Below are positions 34,571 to 45,450 of a stretch of 64,000 nt of DNA, in pieces. Location of the stretch: contig MNCI01023354.1 of the NCBI GenBank assembly GCA_015680685.1, positions 174,446 to 238,445 on the forward strand, read 5' to 3'. The stretch's first letter is position 1; every line of letters starts with the position of its first letter. Both the position numbers and the translations under genes were made by a program. The stretch is from Gnetum montanum. Lineage: Eukaryota > Streptophyta > Gnetopsida > Gnetales > Gnetaceae. The notes under the pieces are model-generated. The model was not told the origin of the DNA. It saw only the letters and a list, made by a program, of their open reading frames with translations, and did not search any database.

Positions 34571-36180
34571 AGATGGCCACCTATGCTAACCATATGGGGC
34601 CCTTAGTTATTTTAAGTTTTTGTTTTACACGTTTTTGTTTTTCATGTTTTTTGTCTTACATATTTTTGTTTTACAAATTTCTTTAACTTTTTTTTTTTTA
34701 CAACTTTCTTTAACTTTTCTTGTTTTTATTTTACAACATCATTATACCTTTGTCATTTTGTGTGTGTGTGTGTGTTTGTGTGTTCCACCATGTAAGTTTG
34801 TCACCCAATAAGTGTTCAGACTGATGGTATGAACTGTTTTCATATTGATTGCTAATGTTTGGTTTTTCCCTTTAAGTCACAATGTTGATACTAAGGTATG
34901 TTTCTTATGATATGGCAGGCAATGAGATCACTTCATCCATCTATCCACCAGTTTCTATGGTCTCTCTCAGCTTGGAAATGTACAAGTCCCTTCTAATAAG
35001 AACTTTAACGAATCGGTGACTGGGCATTTCTCAAACTAAAGAAGGACTCAAGGATTGAAAAGGGTGTGACTTCAAGGGAACTTGATGCACTTGTATTGGC
35101 CATTCTCTTGGGTGCTTGGATGTTTTCTTCTTGATTTTTCTTGCCTTTTCAACGTTACCCAATCATCGGAAGCTGAGACAATAAAAATAATCAAGTCTTT
35201 GCATGGTGTGGTTCTCATGCATAAAAACACAAAACAAAAACAAAAAAAAACAACGAAAAGTGAGAATTCAAAGCACACCCCTTAGACGAAATAAACTTGG
35301 GTTCTAAGCACTAGTTATGGAACCAAAGTGTTCCCTCTAACTAAGGCCCTTCTCACTTATCATTCTCTCCTTTGTTTCGTCAGAATGGTGGTGGCTCTTG
35401 GAGGATGCATTCTTGTTACTTCAAGAGGATGGTTTAGCCAAATGTGTTAATGTGAAGTCACTGGATGTGGTTGGTTTGAGGCTAGAGTTGGAATGAGCTT
35501 TGCTAAGTCCCATTAACCATGAAACACACAAGGGGCTGTATACCACCTTGTCCTTGGGATTCCATTCCATTCTCTTCTCTCCATCCTTCTCTCCATTATT
35601 CACCTCATTGCAGATTATATCATTAGTGTATATATTTTGGTTGATGCATTGTTTTCTTTTTGGTACACGCTTGTGGTTAAGACTTTAACTCTTGTTCCAA
35701 ATGACATTCCTAGAGCCTACGGACTCTTTGAATGTGGGTTTGTCAGGGCATTAAGGGCATGAGCCTGCTTTGGGGAGGACCCACTCACACTCCTATTTGG
35801 TGCATCAGTTAACTTCTTTTCCCTAACATTTTTGCAATTAATTTTTATTTTGTTCATTACCATCTTGACATCCATTTCATCGATGCTATAGTTGTCCCTT
35901 TTTATCTATCTTTCTTTCTCCTTTCCTTTCTCCATTCTAATGCTCCTGGAGGTTCGCGATTAGTCATGGGGGTACAGGGCCTGATTTTTTCGATTTTCTC
36001 CTAGCCCCAAATTTTTTTATTTTCTTCCTAACCCCTACACCTTCGGTAGTCATCATCAATATATCTCCCGATCCAAATCAGCCATACCACAACCTAGCCA
36101 ATGAACTTACACCAAAGCAAGGTTTCAATTACATGATGATTCAATTACCCTTGCTAATATAAGATTGTGTTGTGTGTGCA
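34571..36180 (+). other. Conserved 3' non-coding region of C
   Basis: T-rich stretch with (TG)n at about 34760-34778, then the family anchors (CATGGTGTGGTTCTCATG near 35201; GAATTCAAAGCACACCCCTT near 35264; GGGGAGGACCCACT near 35773). A third TCATGGGGG, followed by TACAGGG, lies at 35964-35972. Confidence 0.7.
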
Positions 36181-36406
36181 GATGACGATCGTACAAACAA
36201 CGGATTGGATCTGGAGCAAACACTTGGAATGGAGCAACGCTACAGCAGCTATGCAAGGAGCAAGATCGATGGTGCGCTTACAGATGGCCAACAAAGGCAC
36301 AATCTTGGCGTTGGCATCAGCAACACTTCTCTCTCTCTCTCTCTTTCTTAGCTACCAACTATGGCCTGATGTCAATGTAATAAGGGGTTCACCCTTGTTG
36401 TCATGA
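36181..36406 (+). CDS. Small ORF after splice-acceptor-like site in C
   Basis: GTTGTGTGTGCAG ends at 36180 and the ATG starts at 36181. The predicted product (MTIVQTTDWIWSKHLEW...) is 74 residues and ends in a Leu/Ser-rich hydrophobic stretch. The DNA aligns well with A and B, but indels shift the frame, so coding is doubtful. The acceptor and ATG are what is conserved. (TC)n at about 36331-36347. Confidence 0.3.
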
Positions 36407-36533
36407 ACACCAGTTTTTTCAAGTCTTGTAATGATGATCCATTCACATGTCATCCCATTAGTTCCATTCCCCTCAATAATTCCATTCCTTCTTGATATTA
36501 TTGTAAGGAACTCGAGGATGAGTTTTCATTCAG

Positions 36534-36544
36534 TCATGGGCGTA
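36534..36544 (+). promoter_or_regulatory. Polypurine tract of C
   Basis: TCATGGGCGTA abuts the 3' LTR. It differs from the family form TCATGGGGGTA by one base. Confidence 0.75.
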
Positions 36545-37523
36545 TGATGAGATGCGATTCGCATAAGCCGCGATATCACATCCCATGCAATATCGCGTAC
36601 GCGATATTGCGTTGTCCCCTGTGATATCACATACGCGATATCACGGTCGACCACCAAATCTATAAATAAGAGGTAGCACTCTCCTTATTCCTCATCCTAA
36701 GCTAGAAGTAGGGAAACTCTAGCAGTTTGATCACTCTAGAGATAGAATATTTTCCATGTGCCCATAGTAGGAGTCCCCAAGTGAACAGATCTTTTTTCGA
36801 GCAGCTTTGTACCTGAACGCAAGTTGTGTATGGCAATAAAGATGAGCTCTGTGGATAAACCTTACAGTACATGGAATAGGATTTATTACATGTTATTTCC
36901 TACCTGTTATTTATTACCTGCAGTAGCACGGTATGAGTACGACTTGATTACAGGCATTTACGGATGTGTACAGCTAGTCAAGGAATCGGCTGCTCATCGT
37001 GATTAGATTCTCTTACCCTCAATTCCTAGAATGCGGAATGAGTACGACTTGATTATGAGCATTTACGGATGTGTACGGCTAGTTAAGGAATCGACTACTC
37101 ATTACGCTTAGGCTAGTTAAGTGCCTCAGTACGACCACTTTGAGCACGTGCATTACACGTGGTGATCCCAGTAATGATTAGCATTTGGTAGCCGCAGTTG
37201 CATAGTTCAGGGTGTGTACGGTAAGTGGGAACAGATGCTGACGCTAGTTAATTTAGACTTAGGACATTAGTTAGAGTTAGTTAGTTTCACAACCCTTCAC
37301 CTCATAGCATAGGAGAAAAAGATAAAAACATATAAAAATCATATACCTTGGACTTACTTAACCATACACCATGACAACTACAAGTAAGTTTGGGAAGACA
37401 ATGAACAATTAACCTTAAGTGTTCCATGAAGCGCATAGGCATTTAGTCTACGGAGTTCGACCGGATCGCGCGTGCTACACTCTTTTCGTATGGTTGAGTG
37501 TAGGGGTACCTCGCCACTCATCA
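36545..37523 (+). mobile_element. 3' LTR of element C
   Basis: 979 bp, TGATGAG to CTCATCA. U3 is about 115 bases: palindromes (36568-36645), then TATA in CTATAAATAAGAGG at about 36659. R-U5 has the module pair with GTACGACTTGATTA and GTGTAC(A/G)GCTAGT. Confidence 0.9.
36587..36610. promoter_or_regulatory. 24-bp perfect palindrome in C U3
   Basis: GCAATATCGC, then GTAC, then the exact reverse complement GCGATATTGC. It lies about 50 bases upstream of the TATA box and could bind a dimeric factor or form a cruciform. It is the cleanest of the family's palindromes. Confidence 0.75.
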
Positions 37524-38590
37524 GTGTTCTACCTTGGCCACTTTATCTTGGCTTATAATATCTTTAATAGTTGAGACTACTTCATCTCTTAACAAATTTA
37601 CTTCATTCTTATGATAATTGTTCCAATTGTTATTATTGTTTCTATTCTACTTTTGTTAACCCATGTTTTCTTTGATAATTCTTTGTTGAATGAGATAAGA
37701 TCTTGGATCTTTAAGATTGAATCAACAATCTTGAAGTATATTTCTTCTTTTTCCATAAATATGATAAGTCTATCGTTGATTATTTTAATTATTAAATCTT
37801 GAACTTTATTTACTATCATAATGCTACTATTGTATCCACTATCTTCCTTGCATATTACTTAGGGTATACATAACTTATTCTAAATTTTATAATTTCTATT
37901 GTAATTCCATATTTTTTTTCTTGTAGCTACAATTGAGCTATCAATTTTGTGAAGTCTTGTCTCTCTCCTAAGGCATCAAGTGCTAGAGTAAAATCTTATT
38001 ACTTATTTGGAAGTGCTTGTAGGAGACAACTGCCTCTTTCTTCATTAATTACTTCTTCATTTCCACATGCAAGTTCTAATATAGCCACCTTCATATCTTT
38101 GATAAAGTATATTAATTTCTATTTTATGTTCATTTTCATTGTTCATAGTTTTAAGAAGAGGTGATCTTTTCTTACTTGATTTAGGGATTCAAACATCTAA
38201 TAAAGATATCCCCAAATGTTTGCAACTATGTTCATACCATACACCAGATGAGATACTTTATCAGAGATACTAGTATAGAGAATGCTTACAGCCATATCAT
38301 TTTGTTCTCTTTTTTTGTCATCATCAAGTCAAAAGTTCTTGAAACAACATGTCAAAGTTTGCTAGCCCATAAGATGATTCTCATTCTTTGTGCCCAAGGT
38401 TTGTAGTTCTTCATTGTAAGCTTTTGCAAGCCTATTATTGTAATCTTATTCATTAGTCATCTCAAGAGACTCTTATCTTCTCCTTCTTTTAGTGTCATAT
38501 TGTATATGGAATTGGTCATATCTTGAATATTTTCATTCTTGTTTTTCCTCATTAATTCTTATTCATTACTCAATCTTACATCTTTTGCTT
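37524..38590 (-). pseudogene. gag: gag of copia H
   Basis: On the minus strand: MKNYKPWAQRMRIIL, then HSLYTSISDKVSHLVYG and IWGYLY, which fit the copia gag domain (UBN2 type). A Lys/Ile-rich C-terminal part at 37598-37819 is open for 73 codons. It ends where gypsy C is inserted. Stops are frequent; it would form the particle shell in an active copy. Confidence 0.72.
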
Positions 38591-38602
38591 GCTTTGATAC
38601 CA
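38591..38602 (-). other. Primer binding site of copia H
   Basis: TGGTATCAAAGC on the minus strand, one base from the standard initiator-Met site TGGTATCAGAGC, directly next to the LTR. Confidence 0.88.
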
Positions 38603-39053
38603 TGTTAAAATTAACATAGATTCAAAAACGTGTACAAGATTTTGTAATACATTGTAGTGTTGATAAAACAATTTTGTAATCAATATTTTTTTCTTTTCTT
38701 CAGATGAAATCCTTTTACAATTTTTTATTTTTGGATCTTTTTTTCATAATAGTTTGCTCCTTAATTATGAAAAATTGCACTTCTTCTTAACTTCTTATTT
38801 CTACACACTCACATTTTTTCTGACTAAGTACTGGCCAAACCTTTAACTTAACAAATGGTCACGACTCATCATAACTGATGCAACACTTCATTACAATTCG
38901 TAACACATCATTGTAATTAACTCAATACTTTGTTATGATTTGTAACATATCATCATAACAAACTCTACGTAACACACACACTTATAGCTTAACTAACTTA
39001 GCATAACAAAATTGACTTACAAATGAAGATAATGTATGAATTATCATCTAACA
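38603..39053 (-). mobile_element. 5' LTR of copia H
   Basis: 451 bp, TGTTAAAATTAA to ATCTAACA, followed by the target duplication AAAAC. Confidence 0.9.
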
Positions 39054-39254
39054 AAAACTTTCATTATGACATATTCAAAAATTATTATTGAATGGACTAC
39101 AACTTTGATATTATTTATTTTCTTCCCCCCTCTTGATGTACCAATCCTCTTTTGTTTACCTATAATTGTAAACAGGATCCAAATTCTTCTATATTTCTAA
39201 ACAATAAAATGTTGGAACCTTAACTCTTTGGAATCTTAGAATCTTGAAACCTTT

Positions 39255-39265
39255 CTTTGATACCA
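39255..39265 (-). other. Primer binding site of element G
   Basis: TGGTATCAAAG on the minus strand, directly next to the LTR start TGTTGAATTG at 39266 (plus-strand reading). Initiator-Met type. Confidence 0.75.
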
Positions 39266-39705
39266 TGTTGAATTGATTATGAGGATAAGAAATATTTTTC
39301 CCACTACGATCATCATCAAAATTGTAATCATATTTTCATAGGTTTACATTGTGATTTCATCCTTTATAAGAATGAATCATTGTTGTTCCATATGGTTAAA
39401 ACTAAAAACATGTGTGAAATGGATTTATTAATCTCTTGTGGGTTTTCATTATTACTACATTCTCCCTAATTTACTTCTGTATAATCTTCTTCATCAATAT
39501 TCCTTCATTTGAGGATTTTACTTCACTTACTCAACTCATTAGTTAGGAGCTCATTACTCTTCATGGTGGTATTGTACAAAATAGATGGTTGTATGGTCAT
39601 TGTGTTTGTCTTTTTCTCAAATTAATTTCTATCTTCATTGGTACATTTCATCTTTCATTCTTCATATGAATAAATTTCACCTTCATCAACTTCTTCGTTG
39701 CTTTG

Positions 39706-40490
39706 TGATGAGTGGCGAGGTACCCCTACGTCCAACCATACGAATACAAGTGTGTACAGATGATCCGGTCGAACTCTGTGGATGGGCTAATCATGAGTTC
39801 TAAGATAGTTATTATGCTTCGTTGTTCACTATCTTCCCACGTTGGACTAGTGGAAGCTTTGTCACATATGGTTTAGTCCAAAGTGAGGTGTATGATGTAA
39901 TGTTTTAACGCTACTCCTACTATGGAACAATAATAAAGAGTTGATTAACTAAGAGTATGAAATAAATCCTACATTTAACCTAAGGCAATAAGTATCCAAA
40001 CCTTATTTTCCTACACACCTTGGGCTTCATGTAGTTGCTGCTAGGATTACCAAACACTAATTGCTATTGGGTTACTAAAAAATATGCTTATGTGTTTGCA
40101 ATTGGTCATACTCATTCCACTTAATGATGAGGAACGTAAATAACATTAATTCGAAACAATAATAAATAAAGACATTGAAATTTTAATCTAAGAAAATCGC
40201 ACATGCAAAGTGGATGCTACAGTGATGTAAATGATCTCGATCTTTATTGCCAAACATGTAATGTGCCCAAGTACATTGCACTTGAATAAGGATGTCGTGC
40301 AACCATAAACATCACACTACGGGCATACACTTGAACTGAAATTGGAAAATTTCTAACTCACTCTATCTCTGCTATGTGATATTTATAGGCGAGTATGGCA
40401 GAAACGACATCAGATATCCAACATCGCCTATTGACCCTGATATCGAATCTGTGATATCAGAGCCCTGATATTGCTTCTAACGACTCATCA
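39706..40490 (-). mobile_element. 3' LTR of element D
   Basis: 785 bp, TGATGAG to CTCATCA. U3 on the minus strand has GATATC-type repeats (40405-40480), then CTATAAATATCACAT (about 40378-40392) as TATA box. R-U5 shares modules GGATTACCAAACACTAATTG and GGGTTAC with the family. Confidence 0.9.
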
Positions 40491-40510
40491 TACCCCCACA
40501 ATTGAATGAA
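40491..40510 (-). promoter_or_regulatory. Polypurine tract of D, decayed
   Basis: On the minus strand CATTCAATTGTGGGGGTA abuts the LTR. TTGTGGGGG stands in for TCATGGGGG. Confidence 0.6.
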
Positions 40511-40662
40511 AACTCATCCTTGAGTTTTGTACACAATTGTCAAAGGTATAGTATTATTGACTGATAAGACAATCATTGCATTACAGTGGTGTTTTATTAC
40601 AATAGAATGACAACACATTACAAGAATCAGAATTAAGAACAAAAAGAAGAATGATGGAGTCA

Positions 40663-43478
40663 CTACGTTATGCCAGGAGCTGGTGGCTCTTCCATAATCT
40701 TCTTTCTTTTGCCTTTATCTCCTAGTTTCAGAGGCTTGTGATGATGTAGCAGTGATTGAAATTTCTCCTCCTTCATTTTGGGATCATGCATAGTCCATGT
40801 AGATGATCTGATGTGTGAGGGGACTGGCACATCCCATGGACACGGTAGTTACGAAAACATTTGACTGGCTTTCACATACCAAGCCACAAAATACTACCTA
40901 TCCTCTTCAAATTCCTTGGCCTTATCTCTCAACTCTTGATAATCAACAAAGCATCTAGCCAAGTCTGCAACTACATATTTCTGTCCATGGTAGCTTGCCT
41001 TAACTACCTCCAATTCTGCAATTGCGACTGCTAGCTTGTCAAGAGCTACTTTATGGTCAACAACCTCCTTTTCATACAACACATATGTGGCAATTGCCTA
41101 CCTCTCAAGCTCATTGCATGGGTGCCCTACTGTCAACATGGCCAAGTTGGTGTATCAAAGATTGGCCAACTCCATGTACTCTTTCAAATCAACAATCTGT
41201 AGGTCTTGACTTTTAACCTCTACTTGGTGAGTAAGGGCATGTGTATCCAAGATGTTTCTCCAGTTAGATCGTTGGACCACAAAAGAATCTATTTCACCCT
41301 TTACCATCTGGATTTCTTTTTCAATGCCTTCATTATACATGACCACTTGATCATAGAAGTGCTCCTTGAGGCAATCATGCTTTTTGGCCTCGTTCTACCA
41401 TGCACTTATTTCAATGACCAACGTTTGTTAGATAGCGCGTACCTCCTCCATAGAGAGGGTCCTATTTTCTTGGGCAAGGCAACTCATGTCATGGTTGACC
41501 CACACTAGTTGTTCTCTTAGCTAGTGGACACTTTCTTCTAACAAATTCTTTTGCTGCTCAATGGTGGTGAACTTATTATTTGCTACAATTAACTACTTAT
41601 TTTCTTCTTATAGGGTGATAAGGGCCTTGAGATGCACATGGGTTCACGCTTTTGCAACAGAAGCATCCCATACTGCCTACTCTCTTTCCTGTGCTAGGTT
41701 TTTATTCTCTTTTATCATTTGAGCCAATTTCTTAGTTCAAAAATCCTCCATTATCTTGAGCAGAATTAATGAAGATGGATCCCGCCTTTCCACCCTTAAG
41801 GTTGCAATCTCTTGATGAAGCCTTTGGGCTTCTGCCTCTACATGCTCGACCCTATGCTCGATGATGACAAGTTTTCCTTTGGTTGAAATTAGTTCAGACT
41901 GTGCTGCAATGACATCACTAGGGATGTCGAACAAGGAGGTCGCAGTAGTCTATCCAACACATCCTCGTGTTCAACTAAAGTCATGGTGGGACCAACTAAT
42001 GTTTATGCATCCTGTGCACTTGTGAGATCTTTTGGTGGTACAATAGGGATGTTAAAGGATTCTTTAATTTGATCCTTGATAACATCCACTGCACCCACCA
42101 CATCCTAGTGTTTCATGACTATAGCTATAGTCTCTTCACTAGTTTTGAGTAGTACTTGAAATGATGCGGCGTTCCCAAAGATCTATTGTGACCACTGGGC
42201 CTCTAGTCCAGACTCGAGTGAAACTTGTCCTATGGTAGGATTAATAGACACTGTGGGCTAGACTACATCATCAAGAACTCGAAAGAGGCTTAAATCATCA
42301 GGTGTTCCCTAGCTCATGACGTTTGAGATCCAAAGATGACTAAGTGCAGGCCTATAATCATACATTGGTAGCTATTGCTAAGGTGGTTGAGACGGTGGTA
42401 ACAATTGTTCAGACTATAGTTTATGGCTAGGTCCTGCTTCCTATTGCTACTTGGATTGCACCAACTAGTGCTTGAGCCATTCGATTTGTTACTCCAGTTG
42501 GGCGATGTATCCCTACGCTGGTTGCTGCTCTTCCTGTTCTTCTTCCTCTCGAAGATCTTTTCTCGGAGGCATTGGTTTGAGTAGTTCTGCAAAAGAAGCA
42601 TTTTGAGCTTTGTAGCATACATCATTGGTATAACCAAGGATTCTAGCATGTTGACACAATTTTTGGATTAGACAGGGGAATGACAAAGTGAGCTTCCTCG
42701 TCTTCACCTCTTCGAACTGCTACTCGATCTCCATGAAGTATAGTTGGGGAATGTTAGCTTGGAATTTTCCCATTAACATAGCACATCCCTGAGCCGCATA
42801 GGTGGATAGACGATTGAGCTCCTTCGTTGGGAACAAATGATATGTCCCAATTTTGAAATAGGTATGCTCTTCCAAGCTCAGTCCATTGTATGACTTATTC
42901 TTATCATCAAAAGCACATTTCAACCATAGCTTACGACTCTCCAAATCAGGTCGAGTTGATAGAAACGACAATCTCGCTCCAACATTTGGCAAATTTAGGG
43001 CTTTAGTGATTACCTTGACAGAATAAGAGACTATGTCTCCACTAATTCTTACAGTGGTACCTTATTCTTTACCATGCCAAAAATAATAAGTCTCCCCAAG
43101 ATACCATTCTGCATTTTTAGACACAATTGACCAAAATGGAGACGCTTACAACTGTGTCTTCACTAACTGAGGGGAGAACTCCATGAACACCCCGAAGTTC
43201 ATTTTCATGATGACCAAGGCCAATGTGGGACATGCTTGAATGGTAGCAAGGCATTCCAACGACAACCTGAGTCATTGTCCTTGCACTTGAGGTGCTGCCT
43301 CTACCTACATAGATTGAGCTTCAATAGGGGCTTCTATAGGGGCTTCTTGATGGATGTTGAATGACTGTGCCTCCTGCTCAATTGGTGGCCCTTGCTAGCC
43401 AGTTCAACCTTGATTTCCCTATGGGCATTTTCTCAATCCTTGTGATGGATCACCTTGGATTGCTCGTTTGGGGGCCAT
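40663..43478 (-). pseudogene. Large extra ORF of D, env position
   Basis: The ATG at 43478 (MAPKRAIQGDPSQGL) opens a frame that stays co-linear to about 41950 apart from in-frame stops; a 1-base shift there leads into a second frame up to the stop at 40663, about 940 codons. The N-terminal ~330 codons hold a globular region (RLSFLSTRPDLESRKLW; YHLFPTKELNRLSTYAA; FPCLIQKLCQHARI). It resembles the 'putative plant transposon protein' domain (PF20167 type) found in extra ORFs of Athila-like elements. A Gln/Pro-rich stretch follows. The last ~420 codons are heptad-like coiled coil (AEAQRLHQEIATLRVERR; HKVALDKLAVAIAELEV), ending basic (KGKRKK). Nearly all stops are TAG, TAA or TGA of the C-to-T type. 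Function unknown; family recognition is from memory of the pattern, not a search. Confidence 0.68.
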
Positions 43479-43760
43479 CTACAATTACACAAAAGATGAG
43501 GTTACTAAGGGATCCTTGTATTGATCACGTTACTCATCTATACCTTAGTCCATCTTTAGTGTACATTATAGCCATGTTATATTGCAGAGTTAAGGCCTTA
43601 CTTACTCTTTTTTTTTTTCAAAATGGTCTAATAAGATAGTTAAGGCACTTAGGGATGCGTAAAAAGTATCTTTGGCATGGTGTACAATGTTTATTTACTC
43701 ATTTAGCTTTGATTTTACTTAGTGTATTCATTGTTTACCCTCAGAATACCTTTTAGGCGA
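43479..43760 (-). other. Possible 5' UTR intron of the D extra ORF
   Basis: On the minus strand TGTAATTGTAG ends at 43479, directly before ATGGCC, the form of a splice acceptor with a T-rich tract upstream (43608-43620). Donor-like GAGGGTAAAC lies at about 43738. Inference only. Confidence 0.4.
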
Positions 43761-43815
43761 CAGCGATTTTCAAAGAAGAAATGTGACGTTAGGTGAACAC
43801 AACAACACCCCCCTC

Positions 43816-45450
43816 CCCCCCACATGACTAAGATAGACACTCCAGGGACATATAGGCATAAACGACATGAAAAAAGAAGTGCAAATGAGTGAGATATAGC
43901 ATGTGGACGAAGGGCGTGTAGAGCTTAAATCGCTAGAGAGAAAAAATTGCAAAAACTCCCCTTTTGTTGTGATGAGAAAATGAAATTGGAAGTGCGGTTA
44001 AGTGTCATATTTATAGATTTTATGGCCCCAATATCAGGGAGTGCCCAAAAAAATGCTCAACCGACAATTTAACAAAGGCAGAATAATTTGAGCATAGGAA
44101 TAAAAGAGTGGGAGGTACCACAACATTAGAAACCTGGGAATCTTTTCAGGATAACGCTAGGGAAAGGAATAATGCACAAAAGTGAAGAGGGTATATAGTT
44201 AGGGAAAGGTGGAATGATGGGCATTAAGGCACAGTGGAAGGTGCATTAATCGAGTGGTAGTGAAAAAATAAGTAAAAGGCACAAAAGTTACACAAGTAGG
44301 TCCTCCCCAAGGTAGGCACATGCCCATGATGCCCTTGCATAACTACACTAGAAGGTGTATGTAGGCACCTAAGGCATTAAATGTGACTAATACCTGTCAC
44401 AAAACATCACACAAACAAAAAATACACCATCATCAGTAGAGAATTATGACTATGTACGTCCAAATCATAAATGAAAACAAAATGAACAGTGAGATGAGGA
44501 ATGGAAAGCATGGTGGAAAGAGAGAACACAGAACGGCCTCCCAATATGGAGGTCATATGAAGCCCCTTGTGTGTTTAGTGGTTAAGGTGACCATCCCAAA
44601 TCCAAACCAAAAACAACCACATCTAATGACCTTGCATCACCACACTTGACCAATCCATCCTCTTAGGCAACATGGGTGTTATCATAGATCAACAGCCATC
44701 CCACTAAAAATAAGAAAAGAGTAATAGGAAGTGCGAAAGGACCTTAGTTAGAGGGAACTTTTAGGCATGGGTACATGTCTTTCTAGTTCCATTACTAGTG
44801 CTTGTAGTGCATACCCCATTATTTCGTCTAAGGGGTGTGCTTTGAATTCCCATCAGTTTTTTTCTTTTTCTTTTCTTTTTCTTCTTTTTTTTCTTTTCTT
44901 TTTCTCTTTTGTTGTTGTTGTTTTTTTTTTCTTTTTCTTTTTTTTTTGAATGGGAACCACACCATGCCAAGACGTATTTGACAAGTTCAACTTCCTGGTG
45001 GTGTTCAGCAATGGAATGGCGGAAAATTGATGACAACATCCAAGTGTTCAAGAGAACAAACTAGTACAAGTATATCAAATCCCCTTGAAGTCACATCCTT
45101 TTCAATTCCTTTGAATCCTTCGTCAAGGTGGAGGATACCAAGCCATAGATTCATTATAGTTTAATTAGAAAAAGGGGTTCCATCCTTCCAAAATAGAGGG
45201 AAACCATAGAATTAAGCAGATGGATGGATGACATGGACTCACCATTCACATAGTTAAACATTTATGATGGTAACAACATAGAAACAAATCCCCATCCCAA
45301 ATGGACCAAAATAAAGCTTACTTATTGATCAAGAACATTTAGGAATGGTAAACAAAATAAATCAAAACAAAACAAAAACAAAAACAACAGAAAAAAATAA
45401 AATAAAATAAACTAAAATAAAAGAAAGTCAAAAAAAAAAGAAGGATTAGT
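43816..45450 (-). other. 3' non-coding region of D
   Basis: It aligns with the 3' regions of A, B and C (CATGGTGTGGTTCCCATTC near 44950; GAATTCAAAGCACACCCCTT near 44840; TTGGGGAGGACCTACT near 44312). A long mixed poly-T tract lies at 44860-44950. A motif TTAGTCATGTGGGGGG at about 43815-43830 stands where A and C have their third TCATGGGGG, just ahead of the extra ORF. Confidence 0.65.
44004..44022 (-). promoter_or_regulatory. Internal TATA-box promoter in D
   Basis: On the minus strand: CCCTGATATTGGGGCC, then AAAATCTATAAATATGACAC. The TATA box and its flanks are nearly the same as in the D LTR (CTATAAATATCACAT), and a GATAT half-palindrome lies just upstream as in the LTRs. A pyrimidine-rich leader (TTTTCTCTCTAGCG) follows. 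It would drive the extra ORF separately. Confidence 0.5.

Larger units (their letters stand above)
30169..37523 (+). mobile_element. Gypsy element C, non-autonomous
   Basis: It is inserted in copia H in the opposite orientation. 5' LTR about 30169-31106, tRNA-Asp-type primer site, gag, protease, linker, 3' region, small ORF, polypurine tract, 3' LTR 36545-37523. RT to integrase are missing, with the same apparent breakpoints as in A. No 5-bp target duplication is visible (right flank GTGTT), because the first ~40 bases of the 5' LTR are missing. Confidence 0.9.
27656..39053 (-). mobile_element. Copia element H, host of gypsy C
   Basis: LTRs 27656-28109 and 38603-39053 (TGTTAAAATTAA to TAACA), with perfect 5-bp target duplications AAAAC at 27651-27655 and 39054-39058. 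The primer site TGGTATCAAAGC (minus, 38591-38602) sets the orientation. gag 38590-37524, protease-like start, integrase, and fragments of RT and RNase H follow, in the Ty1/copia order with integrase before RT. Gypsy C (30169-37523) sits between gag and protease. Without C the element is about 4 kb and decayed. Confidence 0.92.

Noticed and set aside
38603-39265. Two adjacent TTTGATACCATG sites taken as one element's primer site
   Set aside because: They belong to two elements: 38591-38602 is next to the H LTR and 39255-39265 is next to the G LTR; target duplications of H separate them.
44767-45051. Poly-Phe / poly-Lys frames on opposite strands
   Set aside because: They are translations of a long poly-T/C tract in the 3' non-coding region of D.
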